Shown: positions 25,666 to 34,717, counted from the first letter of the stretch. The stretch is DNA of 64,000 nucleotides from Pedobacter sp. D749 (GCF_019317285.1 NZ_CP079218.1:3658001-3722000); one strand, 5' to 3'. Notes: generated by a model not told the origin, from the sequence alone. Program-made: numbers and translations.

Positions 25666-25769
25666 GGAACAAAGTGCTGGTTCCTGTGGCAACATCCATG
25701 CAAAACGCCTAAATTTACTTTTGAAGCGGAAAGACTAAAGACCGAAGCAAAAAGCTAAATAATATAAAG

Positions 25770-26195
25770 ATGAGAAAATCCATATTAATTTTAATCGTTA
25801 TTACTGCAACCTTCATTTCAATTAAGGCCAGCGCTCAAAGCACCGATACCAGTAAATACATCCTTCAAAACGATATTGAAGTAGCCAAAGAAGAACCAGG
25901 AACACATAATGGTGGAGGTAAAACCATCGGCTTTAACTTTTTCGGGGAGGCGAAAAGCCTCAAAACAGCATTCCGCAAAAGGATTCTGAAGCCAAGCTCT
26001 TCCATTGGTTACCATTTGCAGAAGGAAGATGAGATTTATTATGTGATCAGTGGAAACGGAACCATGCAGATGAACGGAAAAACCTTTGCGGTTAAACCTG
26101 GTGATGCCATTTTAACCCGTCCGGGCAGTTCGCATGGTATTGCCCCAAATGCAGGTAATGATTTGACTATTCTGATTGTTTATGAAAAGAAATGA
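25770..26195 (+). CDS. Secreted cupin-domain protein
   Basis: 141 residues with signal peptide MRKSILILIVITATFISIKA and a single cupin beta-barrel. The metal-site motif 1 is GYHLQKEDEIYYVISGNG (about 80-97, with H82 and the acidic residues E86/E88). Motif 2 is PGDAILTRPGSSHGI, supplying the second histidine. Cupins of this size are isomerases, oxygenases or sugar-binding proteins. The role cannot be deduced. Export to the periplasm is clear. It is a single gene. Confidence 0.85.
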   Translation: MRKSILILIVITATFISIKASAQSTDTSKYILQNDIEVAKEEPGTHNGGGKTIGFNFFGEAKSLKTAFRKRILKPSSSIGYHLQKEDEIYYVISGNGTMQMNGKTFAVKPGDAILTRPGSSHGIAPNAGNDLTILIVYEKK

Positions 26196-26339
26196 TGATA
26201 TTCGGTAAAAGCAGGATTAAGAGAAGATTGGTTCACAATTCTCAGTTGGCAGAGTTCTATACCAGGTCGTTTTATAGTTCCAGTAGGTAGTTGCTTATTG
26301 TGTGTAGTTTACTAAATCTGTCCTCAAAACATAGCAATT

Positions 26340-26400
26340 GCTGGCTCATCTAAAGGATTGCAAATCCTTAGCTCTTGAATCGGGATTACAAATCCCGACT
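26340..26400. repeat. Twin-hairpin repeat (AAGGATTgcAAATCCTT and CGGGATTacAAATCCCG)
   Basis: Two consecutive palindromes of similar wording at 26353-26369 and 26381-26397, with GGCTCATCTAA before and CTAACG after. This is the form of a small dispersed repeat element rather than a terminator: neither hairpin has a T-run. Confidence 0.6.
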
Positions 26401-26429
26401 AACGAAGTACAAAAAAAGATAAAAACGAA

Positions 26430-26461
26430 AAGCCGGACCAACTTTATCATTAATCCGGCTT
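26430..26461 (-). terminator. Intrinsic terminator of rlmF
   Basis: AAGCCGGA / TCCGGCTT, 8-bp stem. On the minus strand it is followed by TTCGTTTTTATC and TTTTTTTG. Confidence 0.75.
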
Positions 26462-26479
26462 GCTTTACTATTTATCAAA

Positions 26480-27496
26480 CTAAAGACTTTTGCCTTCAGC
26501 TTTGGGCTTATCTGTTTTTGGTTTAGTTTCAGTTTTCCATCCTTTTACCCATTCCGCCTGTGCAGCTTCATCATGGAAAGTCCAGGCTACAAAGCGGCTT
26601 ATTTTTTGTCCCTGGCTCATTTGAACAGTGGTTACTTCAAAAGCATTTGCTTTAACCAATGTGCTATAGATACTTTTCAAATTGGCACTTTTTGACACCA
26701 ATGATGTAAACCATAATACCTGATTTTTGATCTGCTCGCTCTGAATAATCATCTGCTCTACAAAAGCGCGTTCGCCACCAGGGCACCAAAGTTCGGCCTT
26801 ATTCCCGCCAAAGTTTAATACATGTTTTACTTCTTTTTCGTTACCACCCAGGTTACGCCATTTCTGACGGGTGCCTTGCTCAGCTTCTTTTAGTGAAGAA
26901 TGAAACGGCGGATTACAAACCACAGCATCGAAACGCTCTGTTCTACCCACAATCCCTCTGAAAATACCCAGTTTTGATGATTGCTGACGAATTTCTACAG
27001 CTCCCTGCAGGGGTTTGTTGGCTTCGATAATGCGTCTTGCCGAATCAACTGAAAGTGGATCTATTTCTGAACCTACAAAGCTCCAGCCATATTCCTGGTG
27101 ACCGATAATCGGGTAAATACAGTTAGCACCGACGCCGATATCGAGTACATTAATTTTAGCGCCTTTTGGATTTTTTCCTTTATTACTCGACCCCAAAAGA
27201 TCGGCTACATAATGGATATAATCTGCCCTGCCCGGAATAGGCGGACAAAGGAAATCCTGAGGAATATCCCATTGCTGGATATCATAAAAATATTTCAACA
27301 AAGCCCTATTTAGTGCTTTAACGGCATTTTGATCTGCAAAATCGATAGAATCGTCGTTATGTTCGTTTTTAAAAACGAAACGTCTTAATTCTTTTGAAGT
27401 TGCAATAAGTTGTTTGAAATTGTAACGCGAACGGTGTTTGTTGCGTGGGTGTAACTCGCTTTTTTCTTTGCGGTTATTTTGTTCTTCTTGAGCCAA
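26480..27496 (-). CDS. rlmF: 23S rRNA (adenine(1618)-N(6))-methyltransferase
   Basis: It methylates N6 of A1618 in 23S rRNA. The 338-aa protein has the SAM-binding motif VLDIGVGANCIYP (about 117-129), the N6-methyltransferase motif NPPF at 195-198 and the family stretch EAEQGTRQKWRNLG. An N-terminal basic tail (KEKSELHPRNKHRSRYNF) is typical and binds RNA. The C-terminal KPKTDKPKAEG is a low-complexity tail. A -7 element TATCTTTG (complement of 27541-27548) lies upstream. Confidence 0.93.
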   Translation of the reverse strand: MAQEEQNNRKEKSELHPRNKHRSRYNFKQLIATSKELRRFVFKNEHNDDSIDFADQNAVKALNRALLKYFYDIQQWDIPQDFLCPPIPGRADYIHYVADLLGSSNKGKNPKGAKINVLDIGVGANCIYPIIGHQEYGWSFVGSEIDPLSVDSARRIIEANKPLQGAVEIRQQSSKLGIFRGIVGRTERFDAVVCNPPFHSSLKEAEQGTRQKWRNLGGNEKEVKHVLNFGGNKAELWCPGGERAFVEQMIIQSEQIKNQVLWFTSLVSKSANLKSIYSTLVKANAFEVTTVQMSQGQKISRFVAWTFHDEAAQAEWVKGWKTETKPKTDKPKAEGKSL

Positions 27497-27637
27497 TGTG
27501 ATATGGATTAATTAAACAAGCTGTGTGCATGTTTCTACTGCAAAGATACATAAAAAAGGTTGAAGGCGTGAAGGTTGAGGATAGAAGGGTTTCTAATACA
27601 CCTAAAAACATGGCTTTAATTACAACAGATCAACAGA

Positions 27638-27720
27638 ATCGTCATGCTGAATTTAGTTCAGCATCTTTCCTGCTATTAAGATCATGAAATGAATCTGATA
27701 GCTATCGGATCAGGACTTCG
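27638..27720. repeat. Hairpin-type repeats upstream of rlmF
   Basis: CGTCATGCTGAATTTAGTTC with AGCATC forms GCTGAA/TTCAGC. It is followed by CTGATAGCTATCGGATCAGG at 27694-27713, whose GATAGCTATCGG core also occurs in the repeat at 5466. Lexical words AAGGTTGAAGGCGTGAAGG lie at 27555-27575. Confidence 0.5.
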
Positions 27721-27790
27721 AGAGGATAGCTCCAAACTACCATTTGCTTTCGACTCCCTGAACGCCTTACGCCAAACGCCCGACCCCAGA

Positions 27791-29077
27791 CTAAACTTCC
27801 TCTGCTTTTTCTATCGTTGCAGGTCGAATAGCCTTTAAATACTTCTGCTCATCAAACTGCTTTTCACTTTTAGCAATTACAATAGTAGCTACTCCGTTTC
27901 CGATTACGTTGGTAATGGCCCTGGCCTCGCTCATAAAACGATCTACACCGATTAATATGGAAATATGTTCTATCGGCATAATTTTTAAAGCAGTTAAAGT
28001 TGATACCAAAACGATAAAACCACTTCCGGTTACGCCTGCGGCACCTTTAGAAGTAACCATGAGCACGCCTAAAACCGTAATCTGTTGCCCAAGGGATAAA
28101 TCAACATGAAAAACCTGGCAAAGAAATATAACGGCCATGGCGAGGTAAATTGCCGTTCCATCAAGATTAAAAGAATAGCCGGTAGGAATAACCAAACCAA
28201 CAACCGATTTATCGCAACCGATGGCTTCCATTTTCTGCATCATGCTCGGCAGGGCCGATTCGGAAGAAGAAGTACCCAGCACGATTAAAATTTCCTGTCG
28301 GATATATTTCAGGTATTGCCAAAGACTAAATTTATAGTACCTGCAGATTCCGTTTAAAACGATAAAAATAAAAAGGATACAGGTCAAATAAACTGAGCCC
28401 ATGAGCTTAGCCATGCCCACTATACTTTCCAAACCATGCGTACCAATACTGAAAGCCATCCCGCCGAAAGCCCCAATTGGCGCTAAACGCATAATTACCT
28501 TCATGATTTTGAAGAGTACTTTCGATATTTTATCGAAGGCGTTTAAAACGCTTGTTCCCTCTCCGCCCAATTTATTCAGACCATAACCAAAAAGAATGGC
28601 AAATAGCAAAATCTGTAAAATGTTTCCCTCAGCAAAAGCAGCAATCACATTATGTGGAATAATATGGAGGAAGAATTCGGCCCAGTTCATATCCTTCGCC
28701 TGTTCTGCATAACCGGTAATTTTTGTGGCATCACCAGCTTTGGCTACCATTCCGGCACCGGGCTTTAAAACATTGGCGACCAATAAACCAATTGCAATCG
28801 CTACTGTGCTTACAACTTCGAAATATAACAGTGCTTTGCCACCTACCCGGCCTACCTTTTTCATATCGCCCATGTGTGCGATTCCTAAAACGATGGTAAA
28901 GAATATAATCGGGGCAATTAACATGCTAATCAGGTTAATAAACCCCTCACTGATTAATTTTGCAGTTGGCGCAAAACCAGGAAAATAAGTACCAACACTT
29001 ATCCCAATGATGATGGCAATTAAAACCTGAAAGGTTAAATTGGAGAATATTTTCTTTACAAATTCTATAAATGTCAT
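27791..29077 (-). CDS. Dicarboxylate/amino acid:cation symporter (DAACS family)
   Basis: A 428-aa inner-membrane secondary transporter with eight helices and two re-entrant loops. Family hallmarks are LNGICRYYKFSLWQYLKYIR, the serine-rich loop GTSSSESALPSMM (HP1), VVGLVIPTGYSFNLDGTAIY (helix 7), and the HP2 loop AAGVTGSGFIVL, then GVDRFMSEARAITNVIGNG. These are the substrate and cation sites of GltPh/DctA proteins. Substrates are likely C4-dicarboxylates, aspartate or glutamate. The exact one cannot be read. The neighbouring isoaspartyl peptidase would release aspartate, so a shared role in aspartate supply is conceivable. Confidence 0.93.
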   Translation of the reverse strand: MTFIEFVKKIFSNLTFQVLIAIIIGISVGTYFPGFAPTAKLISEGFINLISMLIAPIIFFTIVLGIAHMGDMKKVGRVGGKALLYFEVVSTVAIAIGLLVANVLKPGAGMVAKAGDATKITGYAEQAKDMNWAEFFLHIIPHNVIAAFAEGNILQILLFAILFGYGLNKLGGEGTSVLNAFDKISKVLFKIMKVIMRLAPIGAFGGMAFSIGTHGLESIVGMAKLMGSVYLTCILFIFIVLNGICRYYKFSLWQYLKYIRQEILIVLGTSSSESALPSMMQKMEAIGCDKSVVGLVIPTGYSFNLDGTAIYLAMAVIFLCQVFHVDLSLGQQITVLGVLMVTSKGAAGVTGSGFIVLVSTLTALKIMPIEHISILIGVDRFMSEARAITNVIGNGVATIVIAKSEKQFDEQKYLKAIRPATIEKAEEV

Positions 29078-29140
29078 CTTTATTTTTTTAGGTGTTTTGG
29101 CTTGCTATTGAATATTGAACAGCGTAATTTTAAAATAATT

Positions 29141-30166
29141 TTATTTATAAATACTGACTTCAATTTTCCCGTCGGCAGTAATTGCGCCTCTGTACATTCC
29201 CTCGGTATTAAAGGGCATAGTCATATTCCCTTTCTTATCTAATGCAATTAAACCACCATCGCCACCCATTTTACCTACTTTATCTAAGGCAATTTTCGAT
29301 GCCTCTGCAACAGATAATCCCTTATATTCCATTAAATCGGAAATCGTCTTGGCCACCACATTGCGGATATAAAACTCGCCCCAACCGGTACAGGAAATAC
29401 CTGCTGTTTCATTATTGCAGTAAGTACCTGCCCCAATAATCGGTGCATCGCCCACCCGTCCGTATTTTTTGTTTGTCATACCTCCGGTTGAAGTTCCGGC
29501 AGCTAAGTTGCCTGCTTTATCTAACGCTACACAACCAACTGTACCGAATTTGTAATCGTGGTTTTTAATTCCAAATAACTCTGATTTCTTACTTCCATGA
29601 TCTAACACCGCTTTGGTAGAATCTTCTTTAATGGCCTGTTGTAAGCCATCCCAACGTTCTTTAGTCCAGAAATATTTAGGATCAACAATTTCCAATCCGG
29701 CTTCTTTTGCAAATTGATCGGCACCTGCGCCCACCATCATTACATGCTCCGATTTTTCCATCACGGCTCTGGCAGCAGAAATTGGATTTTTTATGGTAGT
29801 TACTCCAGCAACCGAGCCTGCCATTAAAGTTTTTCCGTCCATTATGGCAGCATCAAGCTCATTTTTGCCATCATGCGTAAAAACAGCACCTTTACCGGCA
29901 TTAAAATGAGGATCGTTTTCTAAAACATGAATGGTTGCTTCAACAGCATTAAGGCTTGATTTGCCTGCTTTAATTTCTGCATAACCCGCTTGTAAAGCCT
30001 GGGTTAAAACGGCTATGTAGGCTGCTTCTTTTTCGGGAGTCGTATTTTTTTTGAGGATAGTGCCGGCACCACCATGAATCACCATTACGTATTTTTTCTG
30101 TTGTGCAGAAACCTGCAAGGCTAAAGCCGAAAACAAGAATAAGGCAAGTAATTTTAACCGTTTCAT
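29141..30166 (-). CDS. Isoaspartyl peptidase/L-asparaginase (Ntn-hydrolase), secreted
   Basis: It cleaves beta-aspartyl peptides and asparagine. The 341-aa proenzyme has a signal peptide (MKRLKLLALFLFSALALQVS, then AQ) and autocleaves before the nucleophile T209 in KFGTVGCVALD. VIHGGAGTI, NAGKGAVFTHDGKNELDAA and the substrate-binding GRVGDAPIIGAGTYCNN are all conserved. It lies 63 bases upstream of the symporter on the same strand, so the two may be cotranscribed and supply aspartate. Confidence 0.95.
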   Translation of the reverse strand: MKRLKLLALFLFSALALQVSAQQKKYVMVIHGGAGTILKKNTTPEKEAAYIAVLTQALQAGYAEIKAGKSSLNAVEATIHVLENDPHFNAGKGAVFTHDGKNELDAAIMDGKTLMAGSVAGVTTIKNPISAARAVMEKSEHVMMVGAGADQFAKEAGLEIVDPKYFWTKERWDGLQQAIKEDSTKAVLDHGSKKSELFGIKNHDYKFGTVGCVALDKAGNLAAGTSTGGMTNKKYGRVGDAPIIGAGTYCNNETAGISCTGWGEFYIRNVVAKTISDLMEYKGLSVAEASKIALDKVGKMGGDGGLIALDKKGNMTMPFNTEGMYRGAITADGKIEVSIYK

Positions 30167-30224
30167 CTTCCTATTGGGTTTAAGAAGTTGTTAAATTAAG
30201 AAAATCCTTGAAAATAAATGAGTT

Positions 30225-31994
30225 TTAAACTTTAGCTATCCCTTTGGATGAGAACTGCAGATCGTAAAGCTTTTTATAGTAACCATTTAATTTTAACAGC
30301 TGCTGATGCGTGCCTTTTTCTTTAATCTCACCTTTATCTAGCACAATAATCTGATTGGCTTTTTGAATGGTGGATAAACGGTGGGCGATTACGATAGAAG
30401 TTCTGCCTTCCATTAAATTATCAATGGCTTTCTGGATCAATAATTCGGTTTCGGTATCAACTGAAGAGGTAGCCTCATCTAAAACCAAAATAGCAGGACT
30501 GTGCACCAGTGCACGGATAAACGAAATTAACTGTGCCTGACCAGCCGAGAGCGTGGCACCTCTTTCCATCACATTATACTGATAGCCACCCGGTAAACGT
30601 TCGATAAAATCATGCGCACCAACTTTTTTGGCAGCATTTACCACTTCTTCGATGGTAATTTCGGGGTTATTTAGTGTAATGTTGTTTAAAATGGTATCCG
30701 AAAACAAAAAAACATCCTGAAGTACAGTGGCAATATTGCTTCTTAAGTAATCCAACTCAAAATCTTCAATATGAATGCCATCAACAGTAATATCTCCCTT
30801 TTTCACTTCGTAAAAACGGTTGAGGATATTAATGGTAGAAGATTTACCTGCTCCGGTTGCACCAACTAAAGCAACGGTTTCGCCAGCCTTCACTTCGAAT
30901 GTAAGGTCTTTCAATACGTAGTTCTCATCGTTATAGGCAAACCAAACTTTTTCAAACTTGATATTTCCATCTAATTTGGCTGGCTTTTGCGTCCCGGTAT
31001 TTGGCGTGGTTTCATCAGTGTCTAAAACTTTAAAAACACGTTCGGCGCCCACCATTCCCATCTGCAGCGTATTAAACTTATCTGCCAGTTGGCGGATTGG
31101 TGTAAATACCATACCCAGGTAAATAATAAACTGTGTAATGGTTCCAGGCGTTACATCCAGTGGTTTGGAAAGAATGCTTTTAGCGCCATACCATACCAAC
31201 AAACCTAAAGACATAGCCGAAATTAACTCCACCACGGGAAAAAAGATAGAATAATACCAGTTAGAACGGATATTGGCATCGCGGTAGCGCTTATTAATAG
31301 CGTAAAATTTTCTGTATTCCTGTTTCTCTCTCGCAAAGTATTGCACAATAGAAACGCCTGTAATGTGTTCCTGCAAAAAGGTATTCAGGTTCGATACCTC
31401 ATTTCTGATTTCCTGAAAGGCTACTTTAATCGCTTTCTGAAATTTGCGGGTAGCTATAATCAACAATGGGATGGGCAATAGCACCACTAAACTCAACTCC
31501 CAGTCTGTGTATAACATTACGCATACAATTACCACCACCTGCAAACTGTCGCCGATCATGGAAATTAAACCTTCAGAAAAGATATCTGCAATGGTTTCCA
31601 GGTCTGAAACTGTTCTGGTAATTAATTGTCCGATAGGTGTTTTATCGAAGAATTTTAGGCGGAGTTTGGTAATGTGATTAAAAACATTGATCCTAAGATC
31701 GCGGATAACCGACTGACCAAGTGTATTGGTTAAAAGCGTATGGTTATACTGGATCAAAGTCTGTAAAAGCAACATAAAGATCATCAGCATGGTCATATTC
31801 ACCAAACCAGAATAATTGCCTGCTAAAATATAATGATCGAGGGTATACTTAATTAAAAACGGACGTACCGGAGAAATGGCCGCAAGCAGAATGGTTAAAA
31901 TAACCGACCATACAAAAACGGCACGATAAGGCTTTACGTATTGAAAAATACGTTTCAGTAATCCGGTGTTATATACGTCGCCTGTAACTGCCAT
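30225..31994 (-). CDS. ABC transporter, fused permease and ATP-binding protein (MsbA/Sav1866-type exporter)
   Basis: A half-transporter of 589 aa that exports lipids or drugs as a dimer. The start at 31994 (MAVTGDVYNTGLLKRIFQYV) was chosen over an upstream in-frame ATG at 32081. The upstream extension would be translated from repeat DNA, and the type-I exporter N-terminus normally begins this way. Six membrane helices fill residues 20-300. The NBD has Walker A GATGAGKSS, signature LSAGQ, Walker B ILVLDEATSSVD and the H-loop IAHRLST. The substrate is unknown. TruA lies 84 bases upstream. Confidence 0.9.
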   Translation of the reverse strand: MAVTGDVYNTGLLKRIFQYVKPYRAVFVWSVILTILLAAISPVRPFLIKYTLDHYILAGNYSGLVNMTMLMIFMLLLQTLIQYNHTLLTNTLGQSVIRDLRINVFNHITKLRLKFFDKTPIGQLITRTVSDLETIADIFSEGLISMIGDSLQVVVIVCVMLYTDWELSLVVLLPIPLLIIATRKFQKAIKVAFQEIRNEVSNLNTFLQEHITGVSIVQYFAREKQEYRKFYAINKRYRDANIRSNWYYSIFFPVVELISAMSLGLLVWYGAKSILSKPLDVTPGTITQFIIYLGMVFTPIRQLADKFNTLQMGMVGAERVFKVLDTDETTPNTGTQKPAKLDGNIKFEKVWFAYNDENYVLKDLTFEVKAGETVALVGATGAGKSSTINILNRFYEVKKGDITVDGIHIEDFELDYLRSNIATVLQDVFLFSDTILNNITLNNPEITIEEVVNAAKKVGAHDFIERLPGGYQYNVMERGATLSAGQAQLISFIRALVHSPAILVLDEATSSVDTETELLIQKAIDNLMEGRTSIVIAHRLSTIQKANQIIVLDKGEIKEKGTHQQLLKLNGYYKKLYDLQFSSKGIAKV

Positions 31995-32004
31995 TTTGTT
32001 TAAT

Positions 32005-32078
32005 TTTGAATGAGAGAATTTCGAATGATTGATTGCTAGAGATACTTTTTCATTCTCACATTCAATCCTTCTCTCATT
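32005..32078. repeat. GAATGAGAGAATT / CTCATTC lexical repeat
   Basis: GAATGAGAGAATTTCGAATG with the inverse words TTTTCATTCTCACATTC and CTTCTCTCATTCAATC: a palindromic tract between truA and the ABC gene, similar to 15788-15855 (GGATGAGAGAATGGTAG). Confidence 0.5.
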
Positions 32079-32833
32079 CAATCATTTATATAATCGTATT
32101 CTATCTTCACTAAGTACAAGCCACAAGCAGGTACTGATTGACCAGCATTGCTGCGGTTTTTACTTTCTATAATTGCTTTAAACTCCGTTAAATTTATTTC
32201 TTTTTTACCGATCTGAACTAAAGTACCCATAATTGCCCTTACCATATTGCGTAAGAAACGATCGGCTTGAATGGTAAAAACCAGTCCATCTTCCTGTTGC
32301 TCGAAAACAGCTTTGGTTATTTTACAGTTGTTTGTAAAAGTTTGGGTATTCGACTTACTAAAACACGAAAAATCAGTATAATTTAATAAAAGTACCGCCG
32401 CCTCATTCATTGCATCAACATCCAGTTTATCTTTAACCAACCATGACCGGTTAAGTTTGAAAGGATTTTTTTCGAAGTGAATGTAATATTTGTAAGCACG
32501 GGCAGTTGCATCAAAGCGTGCATGGGCATCATCATGTACAGGTATAATCTGTTTTGCTGCAATTTGATAAGGCAGCATGGCATTAATACCGGTTACTGCG
32601 TTTAAAACCTTAGTCTCTTCTACACCTTCAACATCAAAATGGGCATAAAAATCAGTCGCATGTACCCCAGCATCGGTTCTACCGCAACCCAAAGTTTCGA
32701 TAGGCTGCCTAAAAAAAACAGACATCGCCTTATCTAACAATTCCTGAACGGTGATTGCATTAGGTTGTGTTTGCCAGCCATGGTACAAGCTGCCATCGTA
32801 AGCGATTTGGATGAAATACCTTTTTTTACTCAA
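32078..32833 (-). CDS. truA: tRNA pseudouridine(38-40) synthase
   Basis: It isomerises uridines 38-40 in tRNA anticodon arms. The protein is 251 aa with the catalytic aspartate in GCGRTDAGVHATDFYAHF, the start RYFIQIAYDGSLYHGWQ, and the late motif RFLRNMVRAIMG. The only sensible start is TTG at 32833: it puts the known N-terminal strand a few residues in. The upstream in-frame ATG at 32917 would add a 28-residue non-homologous leader that runs through a near-perfect promoter. With that promoter the mRNA would begin almost at the TTG. Confidence 0.92.
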   Translation of the reverse strand: MSKKRYFIQIAYDGSLYHGWQTQPNAITVQELLDKAMSVFFRQPIETLGCGRTDAGVHATDFYAHFDVEGVEETKVLNAVTGINAMLPYQIAAKQIIPVHDDAHARFDATARAYKYYIHFEKNPFKLNRSWLVKDKLDVDAMNEAAVLLLNYTDFSCFSKSNTQTFTNNCKITKAVFEQQEDGLVFTIQADRFLRNMVRAIMGTLVQIGKKEINLTEFKAIIESKNRSNAGQSVPACGLYLVKIEYDYIND

Positions 32834-32840
32834 AGCGATG

Positions 32841-32871
32841 CAAAAGTACAGTTTAACAGGCAAAAGGCAAA
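32841..32871 (-). promoter_or_regulatory. truA promoter, exact Bacteroidota consensus, start codon at the transcript end
   Basis: On the minus strand TTTG (complement of 32868-32871), 19 bases, TACTTTTG (complement of 32841-32848). The proposed TTG start is 8 bases past the G of the -7 element, giving a leader of about 0-4 bases. Confidence 0.7.
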
Positions 32872-33006
32872 GTGTTGAGTAGGGCGTTTGGCGTTGAGTA
32901 GTTAGTTTCCAGCGCAAATTTTATTTTCATACCGGAATTAATGCGGCTTATCAGGCTATACTCCTATTTGGGAACTTTAATCTTTCTTTCTTTTCTCAAA
33001 AAAGGC

Positions 33007-33014
33007 TAGATTTG
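33007..33014 (+). promoter_or_regulatory. Candidate -7 element of the DUF4293 gene
   Basis: TAGATTTG matches TAnnTTTG, 21 bases before the ATG. The -33 element is not clear. Confidence 0.45.
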
Positions 33015-33034
33015 TTGCTATATATTTTACATTC

Positions 33035-33502
33035 ATGATACAAAGAATACAATCAATCTGGTTTTTTTTAGCGGCTTTAACCTTGATTTTAATGTTGTTT
33101 TTACCCATTGCAAGCAAAGAAATAGCGGGAACAGAATCAGCAGTATATTCGAGCGGTTTATTTCAAATTATTGCAGGAAAAGCAGGTTCGCCTTTTAAAA
33201 CACTCTCCTTTTTACCCCTGTTAATTACCAATATTGCCATTGCCATTATCTGTTTTGTAAATATTTTCAACTTCAGAAAACGTAGCTTTCAGAAACGTTT
33301 TGCCATTGTTTCGATCATATTAATTATCGGTTTTGCTTTTTGGTGCAGTGTTTATGCCCAAAAATTACCTGGGGGTATTGAAGGTGCAAGTTTTGGTGTT
33401 GGCGCCTATTTGCCTGCTCTAGCTATCCTATTTGTAGTATTGGGCATTTTCGGCATCAATAAAGATGAAAGATTAATCCGCTCGGCAGAAAGATTGCGAT
33501 AA
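33035..33502 (+). CDS. DUF4293 family membrane protein
   Basis: A 155-aa protein with four membrane helices (about 5-25, 55-77, 86-107, 125-145) and the N-terminal signature MIQRIQSIWFFLAALTLIL characteristic of DUF4293, which is restricted to Bacteroidota. Function is unknown. It is divergent from truA. A helical loop between helices 1 and 2 lies outside the membrane. Confidence 0.9.
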   Translation: MIQRIQSIWFFLAALTLILMLFLPIASKEIAGTESAVYSSGLFQIIAGKAGSPFKTLSFLPLLITNIAIAIICFVNIFNFRKRSFQKRFAIVSIILIIGFAFWCSVYAQKLPGGIEGASFGVGAYLPALAILFVVLGIFGINKDERLIRSAERLR

Positions 33503-33537
33503 TTCTTTAATTTCAGCAGAAAAATCAGCTACCGAAC

Positions 33538-34392
33538 ATGCAAATTAAGTTAAATCATGCAGTTTATGCTTTTTCGTTGGTTTTGATTTGCGGAATCTTA
33601 TCTTGCAGCAAGCGTATTAACACTTTCGGAAAAACCAAAATCAATAAAAGTAGCGATTCACTCTACCTTAAGCAGAGAATAGCAGAGATCAAAGGTTTAA
33701 ATACCAATGTTTTTACGAAAGCATCATTCAAAGGCACTGCCGATACAGCAATTGTATACCGGTTATTAAAACCCAATCACACTAAGAGCAAACTTCCATT
33801 GGTGATTGTATTTCATGGATCAAACGCAGTTGGAAATGATAATACCAGTCAGTTGGGTATTTTGGCAAAACTATTTGCAAGCGACGAAATACAGGCGAAA
33901 TATCCTGCTTTTATTTTAGCACCACAGTTCCCTTCACGTTCGTCGAATTATGTTTTAGATCGAAGCAGAAATGTATTGACTTCGGTACCACAACCCTGTT
34001 TAACAACTGCCTTACAGCTGATCGACAGCTTAAAAAACACTTTAAATATTGACGAAAAAAGAATTTACCTGATCGGTTTTTCGATGGGTGCATCTTCGGT
34101 GATTAATGCTTTAGCATTAAAACCAGATGTATTTGCCGCAGGGATCAGTATTTCTGGCATACCTCAATTTAACCAGGTAAATGTACTTGCAAACATTCCA
34201 ATCTGGCTGATCCATGGCAATATAGACACCGAAAACCCTTTCAATAGCGACAAGCAATTCTTTAAAGAGGTAAGCTATAAAAACAAAACCAGGTTTTGGG
34301 AATTCGACAGTCTGGCCCATAACGATATTTTTGCTCCAGCAATTTTAACGGACGAGCTACCCAATTGGCTATTTAAAAATAAACGTAAATAG
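33538..34392 (+). CDS. Lipoprotein alpha/beta hydrolase (esterase/peptidase-like)
   Basis: A 284-aa lipoprotein (lipobox GILSC, lipidated C23) with an alpha/beta-hydrolase domain. The oxyanion region is VIVFHGSNAVGND, the nucleophile elbow GFSMGAS with S182, and the catalytic histidine H261 in SLAHNDIF. WLIHGNIDTENPF suggests the acid residue before it. It resembles the LpqC/Feruloyl-esterase/phospholipase-like group, which acts on ester or peptide bonds. The true substrate is unknown. It lies 36 bases after DUF4293 on the same strand. Confidence 0.85.
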   Translation: MQIKLNHAVYAFSLVLICGILSCSKRINTFGKTKINKSSDSLYLKQRIAEIKGLNTNVFTKASFKGTADTAIVYRLLKPNHTKSKLPLVIVFHGSNAVGNDNTSQLGILAKLFASDEIQAKYPAFILAPQFPSRSSNYVLDRSRNVLTSVPQPCLTTALQLIDSLKNTLNIDEKRIYLIGFSMGASSVINALALKPDVFAAGISISGIPQFNQVNVLANIPIWLIHGNIDTENPFNSDKQFFKEVSYKNKTRFWEFDSLAHNDIFAPAILTDELPNWLFKNKRK

Positions 34393-34411
34393 CTACTATT
34401 GCCCCGCCACC

Positions 34412-34522
34412 TAAACCCGGTTGGAGTGAAAATACTTTTGATAAACCTGAAAGGTTTGAAAAAGATTGAAACAGAAAACGGGACTGCCGTAACCGAAAGC
34501 CTGTTACTGCTGCTTTCCAAAC
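34412..34522 (+). repeat. TAAACCYG/AGCRGGA dispersed structured repeat, copy 4
   Basis: It starts TAAACCCGGTTGGAGTG, has the hairpin AAACCT-gaa-AGGTTT, then GAAAACGGGACTGCCG (AACGGGAC in place of AGCGGGAC) and ends TGCTGCTTTCCAAAC. Confidence 0.7.
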
Positions 34523-34683
34523 AAAAAACAAATTTCCCTATTGCAATCAAGACCCCCATTTAAACCTGCTCCATCCCTCATTTTCCATCATCCATTTTAC
34601 ATTCCCCCTTACTTCCTTATTTTCAAATATTTAGCTTAAAAAACTATTTACCTGATTATCTGTAAAATACAAAATATTAACCG

Positions 34684-34691
34684 TACCTTTG
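34684..34691 (+). promoter_or_regulatory. -7 element of the DEAD-box helicase promoter
   Basis: TACCTTTG matches TAnnTTTG, giving a leader of about 20-25 bases. TCTG at about 34659 is the closest -33 candidate. Confidence 0.55.
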
Positions 34692-34717
34692 CGGCTCAAT
34701 TAAAAATAAAAAGACGA

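Larger units (their letters stand above)
25230..25769. other. Intergenic gap between the divergent sucD and cupin genes
   Basis: It holds the sucD promoter (25250-25280) and a head-to-head pair of TAAACCYG/AGCRGGA repeats (25465-25552 and 25577-25665) joined by a 10-bp stem, making a long quasi-palindrome. No convincing coding frame. The rest is lexical repeat DNA (GCGGAAAGACTAAAG at 25356-25384 and again around 25726-25745). Confidence 0.6.
34393..34717. other. Intergenic gap before the DEAD-box gene
   Basis: It contains a TAAACCYG/AGCRGGA repeat (34412-34522), CATCC/TTTTACATT lexical words (34571-34612), and the helicase promoter with -7 element TACCTTTG at 34684-34691. No coding frame is supported. 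Confidence 0.55.

Noticed and set aside
25412..25700. Possible large structured RNA such as 6S or SRP RNA
   Set aside because: None of the conserved words of these RNAs is present. The structure is explained by the inverted pair of dispersed repeats.
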